From NCBI RefSeq assembly GCF_030068605.1, contig NZ_JASJOU010000002.1, positions 248,001-312,000 of the forward strand: a DNA stretch of 64,000 nt, given 5' to 3'. How positions within the stretch are numbered: the first letter of the stretch is position 1; each line of letters starts with the position of its first letter. This DNA comes from Xanthocytophaga agilis. GTDB lineage: Bacteria; Bacteroidota; Bacteroidia; Cytophagales; 172606-1. A program made the translations under genes and the position numbers. The notes under the pieces were generated by a model, which was not told where the DNA came from, made no database searches, and saw nothing but the letters and a program-made list of their open reading frames with translations. This document shows, one piece after another, positions 52,657 to 62,422 of this stretch.

Positions 52657-54351
52657 TTAAAAACTAACCAGAAAGGCTGTGAGGTTGGCTCTTTCTTCCA
52701 GTTTCAGCTTTTTACGAAGGCGGTAGCGTGCAATGCGTAAACTATCTTGAGAAATTCCCAATATAGTAGAGATATCAGTAGAACTGAGATTTAGCCGTAA
52801 CAATGCACACAATCTCTTATCATGTGCACTCAGATCAGTACCAACAGATTGTAGGTTCTGAAAGAAATCGGGGTGTACCTGTTCAAAAAAACGTTTAAAG
52901 TCTTCCCAGTCCTGATCCAGTTTAAAGCTATAATCAATTGAGGCTATCAGTTCTTTGATTTGTCGGGTTTTATCCTTTTCGCTCCTTCGGATTTCGTTCA
53001 GCTTTACTTTTAGCTCTTCCAGAAACTTGTTTTTCTGAACAATCTGTAAAGCGTGCGTAGTCAGCTCACGGGATCGGGTTTCTAGTTCCTGTTGCAACTG
53101 AAGTTCTTTCAGTCGCTTATTCTCTAGTTCTGTTTTCAGATTTTGTTCATTCAGCTGAGTATTCTCACGTTCAGTTTCCAGTACACGTTGTGTCTGTTCA
53201 AGCAGTTCTCTGTCTTTTCGGGTTTTAAGTCGCTGATACCGAAAAAAAATAATTCCAAATGAAAGCAACAATACTGTTCCTGTTACCAGCAATATAATCC
53301 ACAATTGACCAATACGTCTCTCTCCTTCCAGTAACTGAATAGTAGCGTCTTTCACAACTAATGCCTTTTCTTTAGCCTCTGTCTGATACAAGGTTTGCAT
53401 TCGTGCCATTTGCAGAACAGACTCCTCATCATAAATTCGTTGATACAATGTATAGGAAGAGTCCAGATAAGCATGTGCTTTCTTATAATCACCTATAAAT
53501 GCGTAGGTTTTGGAAAGATCTCTCAGAGCTGATCGCAGGCGATCTTTTTGATTCATTTTACGAGCCAATTGGTACGCCTGCAAGGTGTATATTAATGCAT
53601 CCGAATAGTTACCTTGTTTTCGGTACGTATCTCCTATATTATTGAGATTGTTAATAATGGTAACCTGATCGTTTACCTCCTGATTAAAAGTCAAAGCTTT
53701 ATTAAAGTATTCATACGCTTTGGGGTAGTTTTCCATATCTTCAAATATGCTACCCAAATTTTCCATAATCTTCCCCAGTCCTGCCTTATCATTCAGCCCC
53801 TCATAAATCTTAAAAGCTTTCTCCTGATAGATTAAGGCTTGTGGATACTCTTTTTGCTTTTCATACAGATGACCTATGTACCCAAATGTTTCCGCCTTCC
53901 CTTTTTCATCAAACAATTGTTCATATATCTTCAAGGCTTCCTGATGACATTGCAAAGCCACATCTATTTTTAACCCATAGTAATAAGCCATCCCCAGATG
54001 GTTATAGCTTTCTGCCACACCTATCTTATCACCAACTTTCTTATAAGAAGCAATTGCATTAAGCAGATAGGAAACTGCTTGCTGAAAACCACCCTGATTA
54101 TAAAAGAACAAACCTAGATTCTCATTGGCTACAGCAATGCCCTTAACAAAGCCTTTTTTCTCTGAGAGGAGTAAAGCTTGCTTGGCGTAAACAAATGCGG
54201 TATCCGGGTTGGAATTCAGGTATTTCTCAGCTGTGGTGTTCAGAAAATCAATGTAGAGGGTATCATTTTCAGGAAGGGTAGTACTGTAACCTTCCTGAAT
54301 GATGGTTCCCTGAATTAGTAAAAGGAATATACAAATAAATAGTGGTCGCAT
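52657..54351 (-). CDS. TPR signalling protein with membrane helix, coiled coil and C-terminal HTH
   Basis: The 564-residue protein has a signal peptide, then about seven TPR units (for example AESYNHLGMAYYYGLKIDVA, AETFGYIGHLYEKQKEYPQA) that should be periplasmic. A membrane helix (IGQLWIILLVTGTVLLLSFG, about residue 355), a long coiled coil (380-460) and a LuxR-like helix-turn-helix end (LSSTDISTILGISQDSLRIARYRLRKKL) follow. This layout is common in Bacteroidota and links an outer signal to DNA. ATG 54351 is chosen; a GTG at 54357 is an alternative. Confidence 0.85.
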   Translation of the reverse strand: MRPLFICIFLLLIQGTIIQEGYSTTLPENDTLYIDFLNTTAEKYLNSNPDTAFVYAKQALLLSEKKGFVKGIAVANENLGLFFYNQGGFQQAVSYLLNAIASYKKVGDKIGVAESYNHLGMAYYYGLKIDVALQCHQEALKIYEQLFDEKGKAETFGYIGHLYEKQKEYPQALIYQEKAFKIYEGLNDKAGLGKIMENLGSIFEDMENYPKAYEYFNKALTFNQEVNDQVTIINNLNNIGDTYRKQGNYSDALIYTLQAYQLARKMNQKDRLRSALRDLSKTYAFIGDYKKAHAYLDSSYTLYQRIYDEESVLQMARMQTLYQTEAKEKALVVKDATIQLLEGERRIGQLWIILLVTGTVLLLSFGIIFFRYQRLKTRKDRELLEQTQRVLETERENTQLNEQNLKTELENKRLKELQLQQELETRSRELTTHALQIVQKNKFLEELKVKLNEIRRSEKDKTRQIKELIASIDYSFKLDQDWEDFKRFFEQVHPDFFQNLQSVGTDLSAHDKRLCALLRLNLSSTDISTILGISQDSLRIARYRLRKKLKLEERANLTAFLVSF

Positions 54352-54453
54352 CGGCACGGAGTTCGGTCAATGCAAATATCCATATATCTGATTATACTAA
54401 TGTTACTGCAATATTAAGATTGGTAACAACAGAAAAACTGTACAGAAATTAAC

Positions 54454-55020
54454 CTATCGGTTCAGGGCGTTAGCCAGTATCTCACAACGTTCATCTGTCA
54501 ATTTAGGCAAATCCACTTCTATTTCCAGTTGTGTTTTTACATTATCCAACTCTGAACGGTACGTTTGCTTTAGTTCCTTTCGTTTAATAGCTTCCAGAAA
54601 CCGGCGTACATCATCACGGGTCTCTAGTTGCAAACCGGGTACTACTGCATTGGAGCCATCTTCGTTTTTGGCAACCATTGTAAAATAAGAAGTGTTGGTA
54701 TGCCGTATTACTCCAGTACTGATATTTTCAGCAGTGACCCGAATCCCAACTACAAGAGAGGTTCGCCCCACATGGTTGACAGAAGCCTGTAGATGCACCA
54801 GATTGCCTACTTCAACAGGTTGCAAAAAGTCAACTCCATCTACAGACACGGTAACACAATACCTACCTGCATGTTTGGCAGCGCAGGCATAAGCTACCTT
54901 ATCCATCAGCGATAAGAGAATACCTCCATGTATTTTTCCACCAAAATTGGCATATGAAGGAATCATCAATTCTGTGAGAGTAGTACGAGATGTACTTACG
55001 GGTTTATAAACTTCATCCAT
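54454..55020 (-). CDS. acyl-CoA thioesterase (hotdog fold)
   Basis: The 188-residue protein matches the YciA/BACH branch: MIPSYANFGGKIHGGILLSLMDKVAYACAAKHAG, then VDGVDFLQPVEVGNLVHLQASVNHVGRTSLVVGIRV without the last residues, with the conserved HGG and Asp of the hotdog catalytic helix. It cleaves acyl-CoA to free acid and CoA; chain-length preference is not readable. The C-terminal 60 residues are a charged helical tail beyond the hotdog domain. Confidence 0.9.
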   Translation of the reverse strand: MDEVYKPVSTSRTTLTELMIPSYANFGGKIHGGILLSLMDKVAYACAAKHAGRYCVTVSVDGVDFLQPVEVGNLVHLQASVNHVGRTSLVVGIRVTAENISTGVIRHTNTSYFTMVAKNEDGSNAVVPGLQLETRDDVRRFLEAIKRKELKQTYRSELDNVKTQLEIEVDLPKLTDERCEILANALNR

Positions 55021-55144
55021 TGAATAAGACGGGGAATAGTATTATTTCTGCCATAATACTAAGAAACTGTTTCAAGAAAAGAAAGGAAGGTGTGTACAGA
55101 AAAACAAACAAATGCCTTTACAGGCCCATCTTACTATTTCAGGT

Positions 55145-55747
55145 TTACTTTTGAAACATGATCACAGATTGTGTCTTACCATCACTAACCAAGCTCTCTA
55201 TTTTATCAGTAGTCTCTCTTATAATTTTTAGATTACTATATTTGGCAGGCGTTTCTGTCAGACTTTCTGTCCCTATAAGCTTCTCCACCAATGTCCGTTT
55301 TTCTATAAGTATCAATTGCTTTGAAGTCATTATCCCAGAATTTTCTCTGATCTCATATTTGCTATCACTATAATAAACATCAGGTATCAATAGAATAGTA
55401 ATAAGTGGACTGGCAATAATTGCAAAAAATACTCGATCAATAAAAAAAGCCAAAGCACAGGTTATTGGATAAAAAAGAAAGGTACCATAATATAGCTTGC
55501 TCCATACCTTACCTTTTCTCCTGTAAGAAGCAAAAATTAGTAATCCACTCATCAACCATCCAAACGCAATAACTCTATCTAACCAATATGTACAATAAGA
55601 CATGTCAAACCTAACAATCAAGAAAATGTCAACAACTAAAAGAATTAACAAAATGACATGTATATAGACAAGTAGTTTTTGATAGTTATGTTTATTCATC
55701 GTTTTTATAAACTTACCTTTTAGTAACGAATATAGTAATGAGATCAT
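55145..55747 (-). CDS. hypothetical membrane protein
   Basis: I do not recognise a family. The 200-residue product (185 from the internal ATG at 55699) has four hydrophobic segments: LLVYIHVILLILLVVDIFLI, VIAFGWLMSGLLIFASY, LYYGTFLFYPITCALAFFI and VFFAIIASPLITILLI. A soluble tail of about 85 residues follows (YEIRENSGIMTSKQLILIEK). The short, AT-rich gene sits alone after icmF on the same strand. The start is uncertain. Confidence 0.6.
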   Translation of the reverse strand: MISLLYSLLKGKFIKTMNKHNYQKLLVYIHVILLILLVVDIFLIVRFDMSYCTYWLDRVIAFGWLMSGLLIFASYRRKGKVWSKLYYGTFLFYPITCALAFFIDRVFFAIIASPLITILLIPDVYYSDSKYEIRENSGIMTSKQLILIEKRTLVEKLIGTESLTETPAKYSNLKIIRETTDKIESLVSDGKTQSVIMFQK

Positions 55748-55763
55748 AATCTTTTCCAAAATA

Positions 55764-55804
55764 GAAATATGTGGTTGTAGAAAATTTCAACAACTACATA
55801 TTTC
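55764..55804 (-). terminator. terminator overlapping the end of the mutase gene
   Basis: Arms of 20 nt with two mismatches (55764-55783 and 55785-55804), overlapping the stop codon. A T-run follows on the minus strand. Confidence 0.7.
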
Positions 55805-58800
55805 GCCGATACTGCCCTCCTACCTCATATAGGGCATGTGTTATCTGACCTAGTGAACAGAATTTACAAACCTCCATCAATGACTCAAATGTATTCTTAT
55901 TTTGAACAGCTATTTTCTGTAATTCTGTCAGCACTTGTTCCGATTTTTCCAGATGCGCTGTCTCAAATCTTGCTTTCGAATCAATAGCGAAGTTCTTCTC
56001 TTCCTGTGAACTACGAAATACCTCAGCAGGCAACAGTGTAGGAGAGCCCTGAGGGTCTAGAAAAGTATTGACTCCTATGACTGGTAGCTTTCCATTATGC
56101 TTTTGGGTTTCATAGTATAACGATTCTTCCTGAATCTGAGAACGCTGATACATAGTCTCCATAGCGCCAAGTACTCCACCCCGTTCATTTATACGGTTAA
56201 ATTCCTGGTATACGGCCTGTTCTACCAGATCAGTAAGTTCTTCTATTATAAAAGATCCCTGCAATGGGTTTTCATTTTTTGCCAATCCCCATTCCTTATT
56301 AATAATTAACTGAATCGCCATGGCTCTACGTACAGATTCTTCTGTAGGGGTAGTAATAGCTTCGTCATAGGCATTGGTATGGAGAGAGTTGCAGTTGTCA
56401 TAAATGGCACACAATGCCTGCAGAGTAGTCCGAATATCGTTAAAGGCGATTTCCTGCGCATGCAAGCTTCTTCCGGAAGTTTGGATATGATATTTGAGGC
56501 GTTGTGAACGGGAATTGCCTTTGTATTTCAATTTCATTGCCTTTGCCCATATCCGGCGGGCTACTCTTCCCAACACTGTATATTCAGGGTCCATACCATT
56601 GGAAAAGAAGAAAGACAGATTGGGGGCAAAATCATCAATATGCATTCCCCTACTCAGATAATATTCCACAAACGTAAACCCATTGGACAGCGTAAAAGCA
56701 AGTTGAGAAATCGGATTGGCACCTGCTTCTGCGATATGATACCCAGATATAGACACTGAATAAAAATTCTGAATCTGTTTTTCAATAAAGTACTGTTGAA
56801 TGTCGCCCATCATTCGAAGAGCAAACTCTGTTGAGAAGATACAGGTATTCTGTGCCTGATCTTCTTTAAGAATATCTGCCTGAACAGTCCCCCGTACTTT
56901 TTTCAGTGTATCGGCTTTGATTGTTTCATAGATATCCTGTGATAACACCACATCCCCTGTTACTCCCAACAACATCAGTCCTAATCCATCATTTCCTTCC
57001 GGCAATTTACCATTGTAAGCAGGCATAAACTGATATAATACTTCCGGAATCCATAATCCTCTCCACTCCTTCCATATCTCCGGATACAACAACTGTTGTA
57101 CTGCCGGACTTTCTTCTGTGAGTTGTTGAATGTATACATCGCGATAATCTTCCTTGTTCATAGCTACAACGATCCCAACTTTTCCATCAGCAGTAAACGA
57201 AAGATCAAGTGTTGTATCAAAACCAAACCTTTCTATGTATTCTTCAGAAGATACCTCTTCTGCTTCGGCAGCTTGCTCTAAGGAATCTTTATCATCCGGA
57301 AATGTCTGCACTTCCAGTGATTTGAAGAATCTTCTGGCGATGATAGTCAGAATCTTCTGGTTGGTTTCCTGCTCCAGATTATGTTTTCGGATGTATAACT
57401 CACACTGCTGGTCAATGGCTGCATTCAGAAAAAATCCCAGTAACATCGGCGCCGGTCCATTAATCGTCATCGAAACAGAAGTAGCCGGATCACAGAGATT
57501 AAAACCTGAATACAGTTTCTTGGCATCATCCAGTGTACACACACTCACACCAGACATGCCTACCTTACCATAGATATCCGGACGATGATCCGGATTTTCG
57601 CCATATAATGTAACAGAATCAAAGGCGGTAGAAAGGCGTTTGGCAGGCATGCCTTTGGAAAGGTAGTGGAACCGCCGATTAGTGCGTTCAGGGCCACCTT
57701 CTCCTGCAAACATTCGTGTAGGATCTTCTCCTTCACGTTTTAACGGAAAAACACCTGCTGTAAACGGAAACTCTCCTGGTACATTTTCTGTCAGCATCCA
57801 GCGTAACAGATCGCCCCAATCTTCATAACGAGGTAAACTAATCTTAGGAATTCTCAGATGAGACAAAGTCTCTGTATATAAATCCTGTTCAAATACTTTA
57901 TCCCGCACCTTGTATTGGTATTTGTCAGCCTTATATTGTTGGACCCTCTCTTTCCAGTCGTTGAGTAATTGTCTGCATTCATGATGCAGTTGCTGATCCA
58001 ACTTCTGATACCAGTTTATGAGTGACTTTAGCTCTTCTGCCTCGTCTTCCTGATAGGCAGCAACCATACCCTCTTCTGATTCTTTTCTTACTAAAGATTT
58101 TCCTCTAAGCAAATCAATAGTCCCTTTCAGTTGATAGAGTTGGCGGGCAATACGGGTTTGTTCCTGAATAAACTGATCATATTCCAAACTCTTCTCTACA
58201 ATCTCAGCCAGATACCGAACCTTTTCGGGAGGAATAATGCTGCTTCGGGATTGGCTTATCCGTTCAGGATGTAAACTCATCAGTGCAGATAGCTTTCCAC
58301 CTTCAAAGCTTCCAGCCTTCTCATGCAAAAGAGAAATAATTTTCTGATAGAGTGTATGAGTTCCGCTATCATTAAACTGCGAGGCAATAGTACCATAAAT
58401 GGGAAGCGTTTCATCTTCTGCATCCCATGCATTACGGTTGCGTTTATATTGTTTTCTCACCTCACGCAAAGCATCCAGTGACCCCCTCTTATCAAATTTA
58501 TTGATAGCAATAACGTCTGCGAAATCAAGCATATCAATCTTTTCTAGTTGTGTGGCAGCCCCATAATCACTTGTCATCAGGTATAAGGACACATCTGAAT
58601 GGTCTACAATCTCTGTATCAGACTGTCCGATTCCGGAAGTTTCTACAATGATCAGATCAAATGTTGCGATCTTGCAGATATCGATAGCATCCTGCACATA
58701 TCGGCTCAATGCCAGATTGGATTGCCGGGTTGCCAGCGATCGCATATAGACCCGTGGATTAAAGATAGCATTCATGCGGATACGATCCCCCAGCAAAGCT

Positions 58801-59630
58801 CCTCCGGTTTTGCGTTTGGATGGATCAACCGAGATAATAGCGATAGTCTTATCCGGAAAGTCAAGCAGATATCGTCTGACCAGTTCGTCTACCATAGATG
58901 ACTTACCAGCTCCTCCTGTACCTGTAATGCCTAGTACTGGTACTTTTCTCCCCTTTTCAAGTGATTCCTGTAGTCGCGATCTGATGTACTCTTCAGAGTC
59001 CGGATAGTTTTCAGCAATGGTAATTAAACGTGGTATAGAAATACTACTCAGATTTGATAAACGTTCCTGTTCGTCTTTTTCAAAGCTGTCCGGACTAACT
59101 AACACATGGTCTTGAATAAATGAATATCCGTTTATTCGGCTAAATAATGAAGAAATAGTATGAGCATTGACTCGATCCTTTAATGCCGCTTCACTCACAT
59201 CAAAATCACACTTCTCAAGTAAATCATTAATCATACCCTGTAATCCCATCGTCCGGCCATCATCAGGGGAATAAATACGGGTAATTCCATATTGATGTAA
59301 TTCTGCAGCTTCGAGAGGAAGAATAGTACCTCCTCCTCCGCCAAAGATCCGGATATGTCCGGCACCCTTCTCCTGCAAAAGATCATACATGTATTTAAAA
59401 AACTCAATATGTCCTCCCTGATAGCTGGTAATAGCAATCCCCTGCACATCTTCCTGAATAGCACAGTCTACAATTTCCGCTACACTCCGGTTGTGTCCCA
59501 GATGGATAATCTCCGCACCGGAACTTTGCAGAATACGACGCATAATATTAATAGCAGCATCGTGTCCGTCAAACAGGGAAGCTGCTGTAACAATACGAAT
59601 ATGATTTTCAGGTTTATAGATTGTTGCCAT
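55794..59630 (-). CDS. icmF: fused B12-dependent acyl-CoA mutase (isobutyryl-CoA mutase type)
   Basis: The 1278-residue fusion has the IcmF order: an N-terminal cobalamin domain ([11 protein letters not shown], axial His23, then [11 protein letters not shown]), a MeaI-type G-protein chaperone (Walker [10 protein letters not shown] at about 237-247, [25 protein letters not shown]), a helical linker, and a mutase TIM barrel (about 590-1278; [38 protein letters not shown]). It interconverts isobutyryl- and n-butyryl-CoA or related acids with adenosylcobalamin. The [10 protein letters not shown] segment has Leu where well-known IcmF proteins have Phe. A -7 element lies at 59651-59658. Confidence 0.92.
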   Translation of the reverse strand: MATIYKPENHIRIVTAASLFDGHDAAINIMRRILQSSGAEIIHLGHNRSVAEIVDCAIQEDVQGIAITSYQGGHIEFFKYMYDLLQEKGAGHIRIFGGGGGTILPLEAAELHQYGITRIYSPDDGRTMGLQGMINDLLEKCDFDVSEAALKDRVNAHTISSLFSRINGYSFIQDHVLVSPDSFEKDEQERLSNLSSISIPRLITIAENYPDSEEYIRSRLQESLEKGRKVPVLGITGTGGAGKSSMVDELVRRYLLDFPDKTIAIISVDPSKRKTGGALLGDRIRMNAIFNPRVYMRSLATRQSNLALSRYVQDAIDICKIATFDLIIVETSGIGQSDTEIVDHSDVSLYLMTSDYGAATQLEKIDMLDFADVIAINKFDKRGSLDALREVRKQYKRNRNAWDAEDETLPIYGTIASQFNDSGTHTLYQKIISLLHEKAGSFEGGKLSALMSLHPERISQSRSSIIPPEKVRYLAEIVEKSLEYDQFIQEQTRIARQLYQLKGTIDLLRGKSLVRKESEEGMVAAYQEDEAEELKSLINWYQKLDQQLHHECRQLLNDWKERVQQYKADKYQYKVRDKVFEQDLYTETLSHLRIPKISLPRYEDWGDLLRWMLTENVPGEFPFTAGVFPLKREGEDPTRMFAGEGGPERTNRRFHYLSKGMPAKRLSTAFDSVTLYGENPDHRPDIYGKVGMSGVSVCTLDDAKKLYSGFNLCDPATSVSMTINGPAPMLLGFFLNAAIDQQCELYIRKHNLEQETNQKILTIIARRFFKSLEVQTFPDDKDSLEQAAEAEEVSSEEYIERFGFDTTLDLSFTADGKVGIVVAMNKEDYRDVYIQQLTEESPAVQQLLYPEIWKEWRGLWIPEVLYQFMPAYNGKLPEGNDGLGLMLLGVTGDVVLSQDIYETIKADTLKKVRGTVQADILKEDQAQNTCIFSTEFALRMMGDIQQYFIEKQIQNFYSVSISGYHIAEAGANPISQLAFTLSNGFTFVEYYLSRGMHIDDFAPNLSFFFSNGMDPEYTVLGRVARRIWAKAMKLKYKGNSRSQRLKYHIQTSGRSLHAQEIAFNDIRTTLQALCAIYDNCNSLHTNAYDEAITTPTEESVRRAMAIQLIINKEWGLAKNENPLQGSFIIEELTDLVEQAVYQEFNRINERGGVLGAMETMYQRSQIQEESLYYETQKHNGKLPVIGVNTFLDPQGSPTLLPAEVFRSSQEEKNFAIDSKARFETAHLEKSEQVLTELQKIAVQNKNTFESLMEVCKFCSLGQITHALYEVGGQYRRNM

Positions 59631-59650
59631 TGCGGTAAAAAGTGTTTACA

Positions 59651-59658
59651 CAAATATA
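59651..59658 (-). promoter_or_regulatory. putative -7 element of icmF
   Basis: The minus strand reads TATATTTG, a full TAnnTTTG match, 20 nt before the ATG. No -33 TTTG at the right distance was seen. Confidence 0.45.
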
Positions 59659-59790
59659 GATTTTTCAAAGACAGGTTTAGACTTAAACACTAAAAAGATA
59701 AAAAGAGGTATACACTGCCTGAATCTTGCATCTAACTCTTTGGGTATTTCACAGCAATTATGCACATTGAGACAAACCACTTTTTAGGAT

Positions 59791-60402
59791 ATGTCAACAC
59801 TAGTCATTGTTCGGCACGGACAGTCACAATGGAATCTGGAAAACCGCTTTACAGGAGATGTAGATATAGATCTGACATCTTTGGGTGAACAAGAAGCTCA
59901 CAGAGCAGGAAAAGTATTAAAAGGTATGTATTTTGACGCTTGTTTTACTTCTATTCTGAAACGTGCCATCCGAACACTGAATATTATTCTCCAGGAGATT
60001 GGTCAAACCTATTTACCTATTATACAGGATGCAGCCTTAAACGAAAGGATGTATGGAGATTTGCAGGGGCTGAACAAAACAGAAACTGCTCAAAAATTTG
60101 GCGCAGACAAAGTGGATCAATGGCGCAGAAGTTACGATATAGCCCCGCCCAATGGAGAAAGCCTTAAAGATACGGCGAATCGGGTAATCCCTTTTTTTCA
60201 AAGACATATTGCTCCTCTGTTAGCAGAAAATAAAACTATACTGATTGTAGCTCATGGAAATAGTCTACGGGCCTTGATGATGTATCTGCAACATATCACA
60301 CCTGAAAATATTGCTCACACAGAAATCCAAACCGGAGTACCCAAACAATATCTATTAGATAATGAGTTAGAGGTAGTTTCAGTAACAGATCTGCATGAAT
60401 GA
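59791..60402 (+). CDS. gpmA: 2,3-bisphosphoglycerate-dependent phosphoglycerate mutase
   Basis: The 203-residue protein has the phospho-acceptor His9 in VIVRHGQSQWNLENRFTGD, Glu85 in NERMYGDLQGLNK, and the second His155 in VAHGNSLRALMMYL. It interconverts 3- and 2-phosphoglycerate in glycolysis. It is a little shorter than the typical 230-250 residues, as in other short GpmA forms of this group, but all catalytic residues are kept. It is divergent from icmF. Confidence 0.95.
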   Translation: MSTLVIVRHGQSQWNLENRFTGDVDIDLTSLGEQEAHRAGKVLKGMYFDACFTSILKRAIRTLNIILQEIGQTYLPIIQDAALNERMYGDLQGLNKTETAQKFGADKVDQWRRSYDIAPPNGESLKDTANRVIPFFQRHIAPLLAENKTILIVAHGNSLRALMMYLQHITPENIAHTEIQTGVPKQYLLDNELEVVSVTDLHE

Positions 60403-60430
60403 ATCATCTCGTTCAAGCAGATCTGTTTTC
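60385..60430 (+). terminator. terminator overlapping the end of gpmA
   Basis: ACAGATCTGC (60385-60394) pairs with GCAGATCTGT (60417-60426) and is followed by TTTT. The left arm lies inside the last codons of gpmA. Confidence 0.75.
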
Positions 60431-60433
60431 TGG

Positions 60434-61222
60434 TTATTCTTTTGACTGAGGAGAAATCATCAGTGGCGTTTTGCCATCTGTTACAATAACTTTGGTATTG
60501 GGTGAGGCAGACAATTGTTTGAAAGCCTCTATACTTTTATATTCAATCAACTGTGGAGTCAGTCCTTCATTAATAATTTTCTGGGCATCTGAAATACCTT
60601 TTGCTTCGATTACTTTTCGTTCAGCCTCCTTTCTTTCTTTTTGTAATACAAAATCCATTTGTTGGGCAGATTGCTCAGCTTCCAGTTTCTGTTCAATAGA
60701 TTCAGCAAGTCCTCTAGGTAAGACAATGCTTTTTAGCAATACATTCTCTATAATGATACCTCTGGGTTCTAATATATTATGCATTTCAGCAGTTATTTCT
60801 TTTTCAATTTCTTCCCGTTGTCCGGTATACATATCCTTTGCATAGAATCGTGCACATACATCAGCTGCGGCAGATCGGAATACACTTATTAACAGTACGT
60901 CTTCATATTTCTCACCTATAGTGGTCAATACTTTGGGAGCTGCTTCCGGAAGTATACGGTATAATACCGCCATTTCTGCTGTAATATTAAGTCCTTCTTT
61001 GGAAGGCACATTCTCCAGAGCTAAAGGTAGATTGATAGTACGAACAGGAACTTTGATAATAGTAGAGGTAAAAGGGTTAAAGCCATGTACTCCTGAATAT
61101 TTTACCTGATTATCCAGTTTTCCAAGCTTTCTTTTTACACCTACCTCACCTTGACGAATAGTAACACAACTAGTCAGAACAGTTACTGACAATATGGAAA
61201 GTAATACTAGTCCTTTTTTCAT
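60434..61222 (-). CDS. prohibitin/Band 7 (SPFH) family lipoprotein
   Basis: From ATG 61222 the protein is 262 residues with a lipobox VLTSC (lipid Cys19). The SPFH domain (about 25-200) has QGEVGVKRKLGKLD, VRTINLPLALENVPSKEGLNITAEMAVLYRI in part, and the prohibitin-like ARFYAKDMYTGQREEIEKEI and ENVLLKSIVLPRGLAESIEQKLEAEQ. Unlike classical prohibitins, it seems anchored by lipid rather than by a membrane helix. It may organise membrane microdomains or shield proteases. Upstream are two TAACGTTA palindromes. Confidence 0.85.
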   Translation of the reverse strand: MKKGLVLLSILSVTVLTSCVTIRQGEVGVKRKLGKLDNQVKYSGVHGFNPFTSTIIKVPVRTINLPLALENVPSKEGLNITAEMAVLYRILPEAAPKVLTTIGEKYEDVLLISVFRSAAADVCARFYAKDMYTGQREEIEKEITAEMHNILEPRGIIIENVLLKSIVLPRGLAESIEQKLEAEQSAQQMDFVLQKERKEAERKVIEAKGISDAQKIINEGLTPQLIEYKSIEAFKQLSASPNTKVIVTDGKTPLMISPQSKE

Positions 61223-61227
61223 TTCTA

Positions 61228-61268
61228 TAACGTTAAGAAGAGTGATTAAATATGTCATATTAACGTTA
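61228..61268. promoter_or_regulatory. pair of TAACGTTA palindromes before the prohibitin-like gene
   Basis: The 8-bp perfect palindrome TAACGTTA occurs at 61228-61235 and 61261-61268, 33 bp apart centre-to-centre (three helical turns). This is a possible operator for an unknown regulator; the first copy is 6 nt from the ATG. Confidence 0.35.
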
Positions 61269-61389
61269 CAGAGTGGCACAAATCCATTAAAACCTGATTA
61301 AATTTCAAGCATAGTAATTAAAAGCAGATTAAAATTTAATCATCTTAGTAGTACTATATATTGAGAAGGAAACCCTGTCCCTAGAAAAT

Positions 61390-61419
61390 ATAAAGCTGGC
61401 ACTTTATAACCAGCTTTAT
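61390..61419 (-). terminator. terminator of the NTF2-like gene
   Basis: ATAAAGCTGG (61390-61399) pairs with CCAGCTTTAT (61410-61419), 37 nt past the stop codon. Confidence 0.8.
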
Positions 61420-61455
61420 CTACTAAACAGCCAGATTAGATCTTCTCCTTATTCA

Positions 61456-61920
61456 TTATTTTCCCCAAAAATAATCTTCCTGGGATAGATCTGCCGAGAA
61501 CACCTGTGCCTGAGTAATTTTCCCATTTTCAACTGTATATACATCTGTATTCTGTATATCGAGCCAGGCACCTTCAGGTCGTATAGCAGTAAAGTGTAGC
61601 TGGCATATCACCTGGTTTCCATTCATTCCAAGCACCTTATAGTCTTTCAATTGAAAAGTACCCTGCGAAATTTTATGCATTTGGCCAGACATAGTAAATA
61701 CTTCGGCTGCTGTCTTTTTCTTTCCTGATAGTGTATTGTTGCCAGGCTGGTCCCATGAGACATTTTCATCCAGTAACCGATGGGTGATCTCACGATTTTT
61801 GGTACTTACACCATGCAAAAACTCTTTCACAATTTGTACTTCTTTCGTATCTGTACTTTGCTGAGCCCATACAGGCAATCCTGACAGAATAAGTACTGCG
61901 ACAAAATAGATTCGTTTCAT
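61456..61920 (-). CDS. secreted NTF2-like (SnoaL) domain protein
   Basis: The 154-residue protein has a signal peptide (to about residue 19, VWAQQ). The mature part is an NTF2/SnoaL fold: IVKEFLHGVSTKNREITHRLLDENVSWDQPGN, then CQLHFTAIRPEGAWLDIQNTDVYTVENGKITQ, a strand-rich pattern that ends with a Phe/Trp-rich tail. No catalytic set is evident; such domains can be enzymes or binding pockets. It lies 48 nt after a small membrane protein on the same strand, and both are divergent from an AraC regulator. Confidence 0.8.
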   Translation of the reverse strand: MKRIYFVAVLILSGLPVWAQQSTDTKEVQIVKEFLHGVSTKNREITHRLLDENVSWDQPGNNTLSGKKKTAAEVFTMSGQMHKISQGTFQLKDYKVLGMNGNQVICQLHFTAIRPEGAWLDIQNTDVYTVENGKITQAQVFSADLSQEDYFWGK

Positions 61921-61968
61921 ATGTATATAATGATAAAATAGTGATCAAACAGATATTTATACAGGAGG

Positions 61969-62349
61969 TTAAGCAACAGATAGTTGTTTCAAACCACGAC
62001 TTTGCAGATAAGCCATGGCAGCAACCCATAACGCAACAGCCCCAATCAATGCATCCCCTATCAGAGTCAGATGAAAAAGCTGTAACACTATCACTAACAC
62101 ACTGATCACCACCCAGGCAATATCCAATATAATGATCAGGTTCACCCAAGCTGGACGCATTGGATTCTTTAAACCTTCAAACAAGACTAGAGCTGCAAAA
62201 CACAACAAAAAAAGACCAGTACCTTCAACTGCAATGATAGCAGAGGTACCAAATAAGTCGGCTACAAAAGAAGCAAATACAAGTAGAATCAGACCTGTAG
62301 CACCAGAACTTATAGCATTTACGAGCATTACATTTTTTAAGAATTTCAT
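61969..62349 (-). CDS. small four-helix membrane protein
   Basis: I do not recognise a named family with confidence. The 126 residues form four membrane helices (SSGATGLILLVFASFVADLFG; GTGLFLLCFAALVLFEGL; AWVNLIIILDIAWVVISVLV; LIGDALIGAVALWVAAMAYL). It is first in a two-gene unit with the NTF2-like gene. Its -7 element overlaps that of the divergent AraC gene, so AraC probably controls it. Confidence 0.7.
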   Translation of the reverse strand: MKFLKNVMLVNAISSGATGLILLVFASFVADLFGTSAIIAVEGTGLFLLCFAALVLFEGLKNPMRPAWVNLIIILDIAWVVISVLVIVLQLFHLTLIGDALIGAVALWVAAMAYLQSRGLKQLSVA

Positions 62350-62356
62350 ATGTTTT

Positions 62357-62389
62357 TCTGTTTAAAGTTGATGAACAAAAGTAGATTTG
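62357..62389 (+). promoter_or_regulatory. promoter of the AraC family gene
   Basis: TCTG (62357-62360, one mismatch to TTTG), 21 nt, TAGATTTG (62382-62389). The TTG at 62387 lies inside this -7 element, so the ATG at 62423 is the real start. Confidence 0.5.
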
Positions 62390-62404
62390 TTGGATTACTT
62401 CAAA
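62376..62404 (-). promoter_or_regulatory. promoter of the small membrane protein/NTF2-like unit
   Basis: On the minus strand TTTG (62404-62401), 17 nt, TACTTTTG (62383-62376). Its -7 element overlaps the divergent AraC -7 element by two bases. Confidence 0.5.
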
Positions 62405-62422
62405 TTGACATTTTGCGACAAA

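Noticed and set aside
57154..57573. 139-codon plus-strand frame inside icmF
   Set aside because: It is antisense to the mutase domain and is a shadow frame.
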